Source of the DNA: Candidatus Saccharimonadota bacterium
GTDB lineage: Bacteria; Patescibacteriota; Saccharimonadia; Saccharimonadales; UBA4665
Direction of reading: 5' to 3'
NCBI GenBank assembly: GCA_028286245.1
Contig: JAQBRY010000004.1
Coordinates: 248,001 to 312,000 of the forward strand
DNA length: 64,000 bases
Shown: in pieces, positions 7,636 through 16,050 of the stretch
How positions within the stretch are numbered: position 1 is the first letter of the stretch
How the letters are laid out: each line of letters starts with the position of its first letter
Made by a program: the position numbers and the translations under genes
Notes under the pieces: model-generated
Database searches by the model: none
What the model saw: the letters and a program-made list of their open reading frames with translations, nothing else
Told to the model about the DNA's origin: nothing

Positions 7636-8304
7636 CTATTTATTGGGCCCCAGCTGCGTAATGCCTGCTAAAATCAGATCCAAACCGTAATAAAATTCAT
7701 CCATGGTCCGGTACCCGGCCTTGACGACTTGCTCAGCAACTAGCTCGCCGACGTGCGGATACAGGTCAAACGGAAAGTGTTCCATTATATCCAGACCCAT
7801 CTGGGCAGATTGCTCTACCGTTTCGGTTGGTCTGAGCTGTTCCGCGAATCCAAAAGTATAGGCATCTAATAGCGAGAGTACGTGCGCCACCATGTCTATG
7901 GAAAAACCTGTTTGCCGCAGGCACCGGACCGTAGCATCGATGAGCTGCATGGATGCGGGCCCCGGATTCTGCCGTGACTCCATGAGCGGGGCTGCCCAGC
8001 GATGATTTGAGATAGCTTTAACTGCCGAAACAGCTCGCCGGCGCATAGCCGCGTCCCAACTGTCATTTACTTTTGGTACTGTAATCTCAGCATGCACGCT
8101 GTCTACCATGGAGTCTATAAGCTCCTCCTTGTTAGCAAAGTGGTGGTACAGCGCCATTGCCTCAACTCCAAGTACGACCCCTAATTTACGCATACTTAGC
8201 GCATCAATTCCGCCTGCGTCAGCCATTTTGACCGCAGCCAGCACTATCCGCTCTTTATTGAGCGGGGCGTGGCTGGCCAATTTACGTTTCTTTTCTGTGC
8301 CCAT
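7636..8304 (-). CDS. TetR family transcriptional regulator
   Basis: 222 aa. The N-terminal helix-turn-helix is clear: KERIVLAAVKMADAGGIDAL, then the recognition helix region (MRKLGVVLGVEAMALYHHFANKEEL). The ligand-binding half resembles the TetR_C_1 (tetracycline repressor) type with DAYTFGFAEQ near residue 155. It acts as a dimeric cytoplasmic repressor. It is divergent from the DUF4386 membrane protein gene at 8414, and the 109-bp gap holds two palindromes, so it most likely represses itself and that gene; the ligand is unknown. Confidence 0.85.
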   Translation of the reverse strand: MGTEKKRKLASHAPLNKERIVLAAVKMADAGGIDALSMRKLGVVLGVEAMALYHHFANKEELIDSMVDSVHAEITVPKVNDSWDAAMRRRAVSAVKAISNHRWAAPLMESRQNPGPASMQLIDATVRCLRQTGFSIDMVAHVLSLLDAYTFGFAEQLRPTETVEQSAQMGLDIMEHFPFDLYPHVGELVAEQVVKAGYRTMDEFYYGLDLILAGITQLGPNK

Positions 8305-8351
8305 TAACGTCTCTCAGTTCAAAGTTATACACATCATTATATCGAAATGCC

Positions 8352-8377
8352 TTTACACTGTAAACTTTACGGCGTAA
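8352..8377. promoter_or_regulatory. Tandem palindromic operators between tetR-like and DUF4386 genes
   Basis: TTTACA-C-TGTAAA (8352-8364) and TTACG-G-CGTAA (8367-8377) are two perfect palindromes whose centres lie 14 bp apart, in the shared promoter region. They are the best candidate sites for the TetR dimer (inference from position and symmetry). Confidence 0.6.
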
Positions 8378-8413
8378 GGTTAGCCTATAAGTAAACAAAT
8401 TAAGGAGTATATA

Positions 8414-9088
8414 ATGAAAAACCACAGAAAAATATCACTAACGGCCGGATGGCTATACGTATTGACCTTCGTTTCCATACCAACCCTCGCACTCTACACT
8501 CATGTAAAGAGCGCTAATTACATCCTTGGCTCGGGTTCGGACACCCCTGCTATTATCGGCGGCATTCTGGAGATCATCGTGGCTCTGGCGGGCATAGGCA
8601 CCGCTGTTGTGCTGTTCCCTGTTCTCAAGAAACAGAACGAATCAGCTTCGCTGGCCCTGGTTGCAGCCCGAATCCTGGAATCGAGCACTATATTTGTAGG
8701 TGTGGCCTTTCTTTTGACGATAGTTACGCTACATACGTCCGGAGCAGGAGCAAACTCATTACCGGTGAGTCACATACTATCTGCCCTTTACGATCGCATC
8801 TTCCTGCTAGGGCAGAGCTTTATGCCGGCAATATGTGATCTGTTACTAGGATTCATGCTGTATAAGTCTCGTTTAGTACCTAAACGCCTGTCTATGATCG
8901 GCATCGTCGGTGGACCGATTCTACTGGCAAGTTACTTTGCAGTGATGTTTGGCCTGCTTGGGCAACATGACGGCTTAGCTGGACTATCGGCATTCCCCGT
9001 CGCGATATTCGAGTTCTCGCTAGGCGTATGGCTGATTGTCAAAGGTTTTGATCCTAAGGCTGTTGCTGTTCTGGCGTCCAAAGAATAG
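8414..9088 (+). CDS. DUF4386 family integral membrane protein
   Basis: 224 aa with about six hydrophobic helices. The N-terminus (RKISLTAGWLYVLTFVSIP) and the segment LVAARILESSTIFVG match the DUF4386 pattern, in which a conserved R.xE lies in a membrane helix. The role of this family is not known; it is often next to TetR-type regulators, as here. Translation has a strong Shine-Dalgarno site (ttAAGGAGtatataATG). Regulation by the divergent TetR protein is likely through the palindromes at 8352-8377. Confidence 0.8.
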   Translation: MKNHRKISLTAGWLYVLTFVSIPTLALYTHVKSANYILGSGSDTPAIIGGILEIIVALAGIGTAVVLFPVLKKQNESASLALVAARILESSTIFVGVAFLLTIVTLHTSGAGANSLPVSHILSALYDRIFLLGQSFMPAICDLLLGFMLYKSRLVPKRLSMIGIVGGPILLASYFAVMFGLLGQHDGLAGLSAFPVAIFEFSLGVWLIVKGFDPKAVAVLASKE

Positions 9089-9195
9089 TATCGCTTCTTT
9101 AGCTACAAATAAGCTAGTATTCCCGCAAAAGGCTTCTAAAAAGCTCCGCTGTAATTTTCTGAGATATTACTGAAAGCTACTGTACAATATTGCTT

Positions 9196-10548
9196 ATGAT
9201 TAAAAGCAAAGATTCTCTCACTCAGCCTACAGATCAACGTGGTTTTGCCCACCACATAATTTTTGTGGTGGTTATCGTTATAGTACTCGTTGGCCTCGTC
9301 GGCTTGCAGGTTGCAAAGAAGGCACATAAAGATTCCGAACCGGCCCATAGCGTATCTGTAAACACCGGGCCGGACATGGGTGATCCCGACTCGCTCGACC
9401 CTGTCACTAAAGGCAAGGCTTCCACTAACGGCAAGTGCACTGGCAAGGGCAGCACCAAGATGACATACGCACCAATGAAGGCTGCAGACATCGGCACGAT
9501 TGCCCCGATGGGCGAATACGGCGGCGCGCATGTCACGCCAATCGACCACGAATATTACTATGGAGTGGATCCAACCAAACCTAAAGATGCCTACCCGGTA
9601 TATGCCGTCATGGACGGTACCCTCACCAGTATGGGCAGCGTCAGTACGCCCACTAGTGGCACCAACTGGAACATTACGCTGGCCCACAGCTGTACCTTCA
9701 TGGTTTTGTATAATCTTATGACAAGCATGTCACCTGACATCATGAAGCAAGTGCCCAGCAACTGGCGCGAAATGGGTGGCGCCGTGAAAGTACCGGTCAA
9801 AGCCGGACAGTTGATTGGCTACGTTGGTGGCCAAAGTCTCGACTTCCAGGTGGGCGACACGACCTTCACTAACCCTAAACTGCTGTATCACACTGCCTAC
9901 AACAACACCGAGCCGTTCAAGATTAACACCGTACACCCACTCGACTACTTCGCAGACAGCGTCAAAAAGCAAATCCTGCCCAAGTACTTGCGCACCGTTG
10001 AGCCGCGTGACGGCAACTATGCCTACGACATCGACGGAACCGCCACTGGCAACTGGTTTAAAGTCGGTACCAACGGCTATGCCGGCGGTGATAAGCCAAC
10101 CAGCAACCAGTACAGCACCACTACGGGTCACTTAGCGCTGGCCTACGAGGGCTTTGACCCGAGCGCCTTGGTCGTATCAACTGGTGATTACCAAAATGGT
10201 GTTGGCAAAGAATTGCTGGTCAACGACAAGTCCATCGACTGGGCTAAAATCACTCCCACTTCCGGGCCAGTTAAAGTCCAGCTCGCGGAAGGTAGCTTGA
10301 AACAACCTGATGGCAGCAATTGGAGCGGCGGCTACGTTGCCGGCGGCCTTAAATACGTACCAAACTTTAACCTAGCAACAGCACTCGTCCAGCTGACAGC
10401 CAAGCAGGAGCTTAAATTCGAAATCTTTATTGGCAAGTCCCCGTCTCAGGTCAGCGGCTTTGACGCCAATGCCGTCACATACAACCGTGGTCAAGACGCG
10501 CACATGGTAAAATCAACCACCGCCAGTCCCTCGGTAAATAAGAATTAG
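9196..10548 (+). CDS. Membrane-anchored protein with degenerate M23 (LytM-like) domain
   Basis: 450 aa. A single N-terminal membrane helix (about residues 20-42) places the rest outside. Residues about 115-260 show the M23 endopeptidase layout: an H-x4-D segment (HVTPID), YPVYAVMDGTLTSMG (like the PVYA..DG.V..G strand) and VKAGQLIGYVGG (like the VKAGQ.IG..G turn). The usual terminal H-x-H (HLHFE) is replaced by SLDFQV, so a zinc ligand is missing and the domain is probably non-catalytic, perhaps a peptidoglycan binder. The rest is unrecognised. The TTG at 9190 is less likely than the ATG at 9196, which follows TACAAT by 7 nt (leaderless). Confidence 0.65.
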   Translation: MIKSKDSLTQPTDQRGFAHHIIFVVVIVIVLVGLVGLQVAKKAHKDSEPAHSVSVNTGPDMGDPDSLDPVTKGKASTNGKCTGKGSTKMTYAPMKAADIGTIAPMGEYGGAHVTPIDHEYYYGVDPTKPKDAYPVYAVMDGTLTSMGSVSTPTSGTNWNITLAHSCTFMVLYNLMTSMSPDIMKQVPSNWREMGGAVKVPVKAGQLIGYVGGQSLDFQVGDTTFTNPKLLYHTAYNNTEPFKINTVHPLDYFADSVKKQILPKYLRTVEPRDGNYAYDIDGTATGNWFKVGTNGYAGGDKPTSNQYSTTTGHLALAYEGFDPSALVVSTGDYQNGVGKELLVNDKSIDWAKITPTSGPVKVQLAEGSLKQPDGSNWSGGYVAGGLKYVPNFNLATALVQLTAKQELKFEIFIGKSPSQVSGFDANAVTYNRGQDAHMVKSTTASPSVNKN

Positions 10549-11003
10549 CTATTATGGGTGCCCGACCTTAGGCGTAAAACCCAACTCCTTCAGTTACGAG
10601 GCTATTTTAAAGCTCCGGTACGGATTCTCCTTGCACCCGCTGACTTAGTTTATATGGTATATGCCCATCTGTTACTAACACATATATGAGTAATGGCGTT
10701 TGCAGCAAAGCCAGTCAACTAGTATCAGCTGAGCATAAGGCGGCATCAAAATCAGGAAAGTAGCCTACAATATACATACACTTATTCAATCTGTGATGTA
10801 ATGCTTTGAATGTATGTTGCCCACTCAGTTAATTACGCGGTCGAGTACGATGACAAAAAAAATCCAGGCCATGCACCCGAATATAAAAATTGTTAAACTG
10901 CGTATTGCCGACTAAGCGACGGTATTAAGTGCTTATGCTAGGGTACTATTAAATATCATTGACTATTTGTCATAGAGTAGCTATTATATCTGCAAGGAAA
11001 TAT
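10549..11003. other. 455-bp non-coding region with paired ends at 10556-10638
   Basis: No gene is supported here. GGGTGC at 10556-10561 pairs with GCACCC at 10633-10638, closing an 83-nt segment, on either strand. A second imperfect inverted repeat (CAATATACATAC / GAATGTATGTTG) lies near 10768-10825. The end contains the promoter region of the polysaccharide deacetylase gene. I cannot assign the hairpin to a known RNA family. Confidence 0.35.
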
Positions 11004-13325
11004 ATGAAGAAACTTATTTATATCGCTCTAAGCGCCATCTTACTAGCACCTATTGTCTTGACACCCTCCCGTGTACTGGCTGAAAGTCCGAATTTGATTG
11101 CAAACGCATCAGTTGAGTCTGCCGCCAATAATCTGCCAACTAATTGGAGCACAAACAGCTGGGGCACCAACACCCCCACGTTCAGCTACGACACGACCGG
11201 CCACACCGGAAGCCGGGCGCTATCTGTAACCGTTACTAACTACACGGATGGTGATGCAAAATGGATGGCGGATCAAGCCGCCGTGACCGCCGGCCAGACG
11301 TATACGTACACTGATTATAGTAAGTCCGATGCTACGACCGAGCTTGACGTGGCCTACACTAATGCCGCCGGCAAGATGAGTTTTGTGTACCTGCAATCAA
11401 TCCCGGCAAGCAGTACTTGGCAGCAGACAACCAGCACGTTTACCGTTCCTAGTGGTATCGTGAGCGCTTCGGTATACCACATTGTTTACTCCAACGGCTC
11501 ACTGCAAACTGATGACTTCAGCCTCACCGTCCCAGGCCAGACAACCACTCCGACAACCCCCGCGACGCCAACTACACCTACCACCCCTACCACACCTACC
11601 ACTCCTACTACTCCGACTACTCCTACAACGCCAACGACTCCAGCTACGCCAACCGCGGCAACGAATCTGTTAGCGAACCCTTCGTTTGAAACGGCTAACG
11701 GCAGCGATCCAGCCAGTTGGCAACGCGGCGGCTGGGGAACTAATAGCACCACCCTCACCTACGCAACCGGCGATGCGCACACCGGCCAGCGCAGTGCCAA
11801 CATTAAGATAACAAGTATTAGCAGTGGCGATGCCAAGTGGTACGCCAGCCCCGTTAGCGTAACTGCAGGCGGCACCTATACCTATCAAGATTATTATAAA
11901 TCAACGGTAAGCACGCGCGTTGTTGTAGCCGTAACAAACACCAGCGGCGTTGATAGTTATCTCGAACTTCCGGCGGCATCGCTTGCTAGCTCATGGACCC
12001 TCTACAGTAATACCTTTACCGTGCCTACGGGCAGTAAGTCCGTTACTATCTATCACCTGCTGGATCAGGTAGGCAGCCTAACAATCGATGATACCTCACT
12101 GGTTGCCGGCACCGGCGCCCCAGCGCCCAATCCAACGCCAGACCCAACTCCTAATCCAACTCCGGGTCCCGTACCGGCAGCAAATGCTATTGCCAACCCG
12201 TCTTTCGAAACTGCCAGTGGCACCACGCCAGCTGGCTGGCAATCTGATAAATGGGGCACGAACACAGCTGCCTTTACCTACGTCAAAAATGACGGTCATA
12301 CCGGTACCAGCAGCTCAAAGGTAACGGTAACCAACTACACCAGCGGTGATGCCAAATGGTACTTTACACCAATTACCACGCTTACTCCCGGCAGTCAGTA
12401 CAACCTGTCGGCATGGTATAAGACAAATACCCAAGCCCATGTGGTGGCTGCCTACGTTGATAGCGCTGGCAATGATCAGTATTTGACACTTCCCGCCCCA
12501 CTATCCGGTGCTGATGCCGCCACTACCTGGCAGCAATATAGCGCTCAGCTGGCCATACCCACCAATGCGGTATCTATGACGGTCTACTTCCTAGTCTCCA
12601 GCAACGGCTGGCTGCAAACAGATGATTTTAGCCTGACTCCCGCCACTCCGGTTGGATTTAGTGCACCGATGATTAGCCTGACGTTCGATGACGGCTGGTC
12701 GTCAATTTATACTAATGGCTTGCCGCTGCTGCAGAAATACGGTTTTGCTTCAACCCAGTACCTGATTACTTCCAAGTTGAACACCACCGATTACATGACT
12801 ACCGCCATGGCGCAGGCCTTCCAGACTGCCGGCAGCGAAATTGGATCCCACACCGTTACCCACCCCGATATTACACAGCTCACCGACGCCCAGTTAACAG
12901 ACGAGCTCAGCAACTCACAGGCTACCCTCCGCCAGCTTTTTGGCACCACAGTTGCCCAGGACTTTGCGTCGCCATACGGACTATATAACGCCCATAGCCT
13001 TGCCTTTATCCAACAGTACTATCAGTCGCACCGCTCAACCGATGTAGGTTTTAACACCAAGAATAACTTTAATCCTTACGATATCCTCGTCCAGAACGTC
13101 GATACCGACACAACGCCTGCGCAGGTCACAGCCTGGGTTGCCGAGGCAAAAGCCGACAAATCCTGGCTTGTGCTGGTGTATCACACGGTAACCGACTCTG
13201 CTGACCCTGATGATTACGCCGTAAGTCCTGCTAACTTAGACCTAGAGTTAAGTAACATTCAAGCTTCTGGTGTGCAGGTTAAAACTGTCAGCCAAGCCCT
13301 CACTATCGTCAAAAGTCAGCTCTAA
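11004..13325 (+). CDS. Secreted polysaccharide deacetylase (NodB/CE4) with three N-terminal repeat modules
   Basis: 773 aa from the ATG at 11004 (GGAA upstream), which gives a clean signal peptide (MKKLIYIALSAILLAP..LAES). Three homologous modules of about 135 aa follow, each starting like NPSFE/NASVE and ending like LQTDDFSL, a carbohydrate-binding-like beta-sandwich layout. A Thr-Pro linker separates modules 1 and 2, and a Pro/Asn linker modules 2 and 3. The CE4 domain is C-terminal: TFDDG (residues 560-564), HTVTHPD (motif 2), ASPYG (motif 3) and LVLVYHT (motif 5). It would remove N- or O-acetyl groups from an extracellular glycan using a metal ion. Upstream of the GT2 synthase, it may modify that polymer. 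Confidence 0.9.
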   Translation: MKKLIYIALSAILLAPIVLTPSRVLAESPNLIANASVESAANNLPTNWSTNSWGTNTPTFSYDTTGHTGSRALSVTVTNYTDGDAKWMADQAAVTAGQTYTYTDYSKSDATTELDVAYTNAAGKMSFVYLQSIPASSTWQQTTSTFTVPSGIVSASVYHIVYSNGSLQTDDFSLTVPGQTTTPTTPATPTTPTTPTTPTTPTTPTTPTTPTTPATPTAATNLLANPSFETANGSDPASWQRGGWGTNSTTLTYATGDAHTGQRSANIKITSISSGDAKWYASPVSVTAGGTYTYQDYYKSTVSTRVVVAVTNTSGVDSYLELPAASLASSWTLYSNTFTVPTGSKSVTIYHLLDQVGSLTIDDTSLVAGTGAPAPNPTPDPTPNPTPGPVPAANAIANPSFETASGTTPAGWQSDKWGTNTAAFTYVKNDGHTGTSSSKVTVTNYTSGDAKWYFTPITTLTPGSQYNLSAWYKTNTQAHVVAAYVDSAGNDQYLTLPAPLSGADAATTWQQYSAQLAIPTNAVSMTVYFLVSSNGWLQTDDFSLTPATPVGFSAPMISLTFDDGWSSIYTNGLPLLQKYGFASTQYLITSKLNTTDYMTTAMAQAFQTAGSEIGSHTVTHPDITQLTDAQLTDELSNSQATLRQLFGTTVAQDFASPYGLYNAHSLAFIQQYYQSHRSTDVGFNTKNNFNPYDILVQNVDTDTTPAQVTAWVAEAKADKSWLVLVYHTVTDSADPDDYAVSPANLDLELSNIQASGVQVKTVSQALTIVKSQL
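11541..11655 (+). repeat. Thr-Pro linker microsatellite
   Basis: Tandem ACN-CCN-ACN codons encode a (T-T-P)n linker between the first two modules of the deacetylase. Codon choice varies along the tract, so it is not a fresh slippage product. The reverse strand gives a Val-Gly shadow ORF. Confidence 0.85.
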
Positions 13326-13357
13326 AGAGCTTACCCTTACTTATCTATAAAATATAC

Positions 13358-13440
13358 TTTACTATACAACATAATTAGTGTATAGTCATTCCTGACAAAG
13401 ACTTCAGCGGAAAGGGTACCTCGAAGAGCGGTACCCTTTT
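13358..13440 (+). terminator. Hairpin with T run upstream of the GT2 gene (terminator or attenuator)
   Basis: AAAGGGTACC (13411-13420) pairs with GGTACCCTTT (13430-13439), followed by TTTTGCTTTTG. A weak promoter (TTTACT-N17-TATAGT, 13358-13386) and a 7-bp inverted repeat (CTATACA/TGTATAG) lie between the deacetylase stop and the hairpin. It either ends the deacetylase transcript or attenuates the GT2 transcript. Confidence 0.65.
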
Positions 13441-13477
13441 GCTTTTGTCCGAAATAACCTGATAAGAAAGACTGTAC

Positions 13478-14572
13478 ATGGCTCGCAAGGCACGCGTTAT
13501 CGCATTGGTTCCGGCGCACAACGAACAAGATATCATTAAGGCCACGATTGTTTCGTTAATGGCTCAAACATACCCATTCTCGTACGTGCTTATCATCGCC
13601 GATAACTGCACCGATAATACCGTACGTATCGTAAAACGATGCCAGCGTAAATACGGCAGCGATAAGTTACGATTACTGATCACTACCGGCAATGCGTACA
13701 AAAAAGCCGGGGCCTTGAATCAAGGCTTTAAAGCAGTCCGTAAAAGCCGACCTGATTTTGTGTTTGGCATGGACGCCGATACCATCATTGATCAACACAT
13801 GGTCGAAGAAGCAGTCAAACAGTTCAGGTACGAAGCACATACGGCCGGCATCTGCTCGGCTTATAGAACCATGCCGCTCAAGGACGATGTCACACTTTGG
13901 CAACGCTTTTTGTGGCGGCTCCAGAATATTGAATTTGGCCTTGCAAACGCCTGGCGAGTCGAAAATTACCGGAGCGCTCGCGTACTTCCCGGTGTTTCTG
14001 TGATGTTCCGCGCACAGGCACTGCGCGACGTCTACAAGCTTAACAACGGCATTGTCTGGGCTACCGACAGCCTGGTGGAAGATTATCGCCTGACACTTGA
14101 GCTAAAGGATCTGGGTTGGGACACTAAATCATCACTGCGTATGATTTCATGGTCGGACGTACCACTACGCCTCTTTGGCAAAGGCGGCCTGTTTGATCAG
14201 CGTCAGCGCTGGTACAGCGGCACTGTTGACGAGCTACGCCGCCGTGGCGTCAAAAAGCATTCCCGCTACGAGTTATTTACCATTGCGTTGCTGGCAATAA
14301 ACTTTTTGATGCGCCTGCTCCTGATTGCCGCCTACGCAACAATTATCGCAATGGGCAACAATGTGCAGTGGATATCGTTCTTCCTGCTCATTCCTGTGGT
14401 TGCGGCCTTGGTACAATTTCACCGCTGGGTTAAATACACCGACCAGCGCGACCGGTGGCAGGGCTTTATGACGCTCATGCTGGTCCCCAATGAGGCATAC
14501 GCCATCTTTAGAGAGTTTATTTACCTGTACGCGATTTGGCTTAGCTATCGAAGACCCAACCGGGCCTGGTAA
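13478..14572 (+). CDS. Processive family 2 glycosyltransferase (beta-glycan synthase-like)
   Basis: 364 aa. The GT-A domain has VPAHNE at the N-terminus, GMDADT (DxD, nucleotide sugar and metal binding), a LVEDYR acceptor/base motif and DQRQRWYSG (the Q-x-x-R-W motif of processive synthases such as cellulose, hyaluronan and PNAG synthases). Two or three membrane helices follow (about 270-330). It should polymerise a nucleotide sugar and export the chain. There are fewer membrane helices than in full cellulose synthases. Flanking deacetylase, GH16 and GH6 genes suggest an extracellular beta-glycan; the sugar cannot be told. Confidence 0.85.
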   Translation: MARKARVIALVPAHNEQDIIKATIVSLMAQTYPFSYVLIIADNCTDNTVRIVKRCQRKYGSDKLRLLITTGNAYKKAGALNQGFKAVRKSRPDFVFGMDADTIIDQHMVEEAVKQFRYEAHTAGICSAYRTMPLKDDVTLWQRFLWRLQNIEFGLANAWRVENYRSARVLPGVSVMFRAQALRDVYKLNNGIVWATDSLVEDYRLTLELKDLGWDTKSSLRMISWSDVPLRLFGKGGLFDQRQRWYSGTVDELRRRGVKKHSRYELFTIALLAINFLMRLLLIAAYATIIAMGNNVQWISFFLLIPVVAALVQFHRWVKYTDQRDRWQGFMTLMLVPNEAYAIFREFIYLYAIWLSYRRPNRAW

Positions 14573-14607
14573 TGGATAAATTTTAAGAAAAGGAAAGAAA
14601 ATAAGTT

Positions 14608-14829
14608 ATGTATACTCCAACAAACGCCCCACTCCTAGGCAGCCTGGCACCCGTCACTTCCGTTGACCTGTCCCTTCACACGCTGCTTGGTGCTAGCTGG
14701 CACATCCTGTTACCATACACCGTCTTTGGCGGCGTGCTCATGGTATACAGCCAGAGCAGGCTCATACGCGGTCAGCGTCAGCTCAAGCGTGCAGAACGTT
14801 TAGCTGCACTCGATACAAACGCCGAGTAA
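14608..14829 (+). CDS. Small membrane protein, 73 aa
   Basis: One hydrophobic helix (about residues 27-48), then a basic amphipathic tail (RLIRGQRQLKRAERLAAL). The ribosome site AAGGAAAG lies a little far upstream of the ATG. It sits 35 bp after the synthase and is probably in the same operon; small membrane subunits are common next to polysaccharide synthases, but no family is recognised. Confidence 0.6.
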   Translation: MYTPTNAPLLGSLAPVTSVDLSLHTLLGASWHILLPYTVFGGVLMVYSQSRLIRGQRQLKRAERLAALDTNAE

Positions 14830-14851
14830 TCCCGAGCGGACCATTAGAAGC

Positions 14852-15934
14852 TTACTTTATATCTTTTGCGCCAACGTACGGGTAGTAATGAATGGAGCGA
14901 ATATCCAGTGATGCCGGCAATACGCTGTCATCGATGCCGTTACCCGGGTAGTGAGCAGTATCCATGCCGCCCCAGCTTCCGCCCATTGCTAGGTTAGCAA
15001 TTAGATAAAACGGCTGGTCAAAAGGCCATGTAGCATAATCAGCTCCCTGCGGGCGAGCGTACGTATAATACGGCTTATCATTTACTGCAAAGGTCACACT
15101 GGTGGGTGTCCACAGCAGCGTATACTTGTTAAAGCTAGTGCTACTACCAGGCACCGTTACGGTACTATACTGGCCGGTTCCATCAGAGCGACGGCTTAGG
15201 TCTGACGCAGTGTGCGCAACACCATACATCACGTCCGGCTCAAATCCTACGGCCTCGATAATATCAATCTCGCCGCCATTTTTATAACGCAAAAGGTTAC
15301 TTTCCGGACTCTTTTTAGCGTATATATCATTAGCCGGCAGTAACCACACGGCTGGCCAGGTACCAACCCCGCTGGGCAACTTAGCGACTATATCAATTCG
15401 GCCATACAAAAAGGTTTGTTTGGCTTGCGTCTCAATGCGAGCTGATCCGTACTTATAGCCGCCGGGCTGATCTTGCTTAGAAGCAATTAAGCGTAGCGCA
15501 CCGTTTTCGATGCGCAGGTTTGCAACGTTGTTCGTGTAGTACTGTTGCTCATTGTTGCTATTTTCTGCCGGCCCAACCAGCACATTCCAGTAGCGTGCAT
15601 CCAGGAGCTTAGACGTTTGGCTGGTAAAGTTCTGCGACCAGCTTGGACTGGTGGCGAACAGCGGATTGTCCTGTGTAGAATGGTCGCTCAAGCTTGAATC
15701 TGAGTCTGCATTCTGCCGAGCGGCCATCTTAGCCGTGCGGGGCGCATTTGCAGTCGCAGTTGCTGCCGCTTGGTAAAAATGAGCAGCTATTAGCCCACAG
15801 AGCGCACTCACTACGATAATAGTGCCGTAGACTGCTAACTTAATGCGTAGTTTTAGTTTCTTCTGCTGTTTCCGGTAGGTACTACTGGTCTTTGAACGTA
15901 TACGTTGCAGCGCAGAAAAGGAGACGCGAATCAT
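14852..15934 (-). CDS. Glycoside hydrolase family 16 (beta-glucanase), membrane anchored
   Basis: 360 aa. An N-terminal basic segment and one membrane helix (about residues 34-54) anchor it outside the cell; a variable linker follows. The GH16 domain (about 100-350) carries GEIDIIEAVG with the nucleophile E222, D224 and acid/base E227, and WPAVWLLP before it. GH16 enzymes cleave beta-1,3 or beta-1,3/1,4 glucans and related polymers. The ATG at 15934 is chosen because a perfect consensus promoter ends 6 nt before it and overlaps the six extra codons of the longer ORF. It probably trims or remodels the polysaccharide made by the adjacent GT2. Confidence 0.92.
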   Translation of the reverse strand: MIRVSFSALQRIRSKTSSTYRKQQKKLKLRIKLAVYGTIIVVSALCGLIAAHFYQAAATATANAPRTAKMAARQNADSDSSLSDHSTQDNPLFATSPSWSQNFTSQTSKLLDARYWNVLVGPAENSNNEQQYYTNNVANLRIENGALRLIASKQDQPGGYKYGSARIETQAKQTFLYGRIDIVAKLPSGVGTWPAVWLLPANDIYAKKSPESNLLRYKNGGEIDIIEAVGFEPDVMYGVAHTASDLSRRSDGTGQYSTVTVPGSSTSFNKYTLLWTPTSVTFAVNDKPYYTYARPQGADYATWPFDQPFYLIANLAMGGSWGGMDTAHYPGNGIDDSVLPASLDIRSIHYYPYVGAKDIK

Positions 15935-15940
15935 CTCTTT

Positions 15941-15969
15941 ATTATAATACATACAATAATAATTGTCAA
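15941..15969 (-). promoter_or_regulatory. Perfect consensus promoter driving a leaderless GH16 mRNA
   Basis: On the minus strand: TTGACA (15969-15964), a 17-nt spacer, TATAAT (15946-15941), then AAAGAG and the ATG at 15934. Both hexamers are full consensus. This fixes the start codon and leaves no room for a Shine-Dalgarno leader. Confidence 0.85.
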
Positions 15970-16050
15970 TCTTACAAACACTTTTCTTGCGTCCGTGTAA
16001 ATCTTACTGCTAGAATACTAATTAATGACCGGAAACATAAAGGCTATACA

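Noticed and set aside
11486-11758. 90-aa minus-strand ORF of Val-Gly repeats
   Set aside because: It is the reverse strand of the Thr-Pro linker and adjacent module of the deacetylase; no own ribosome site or domain.
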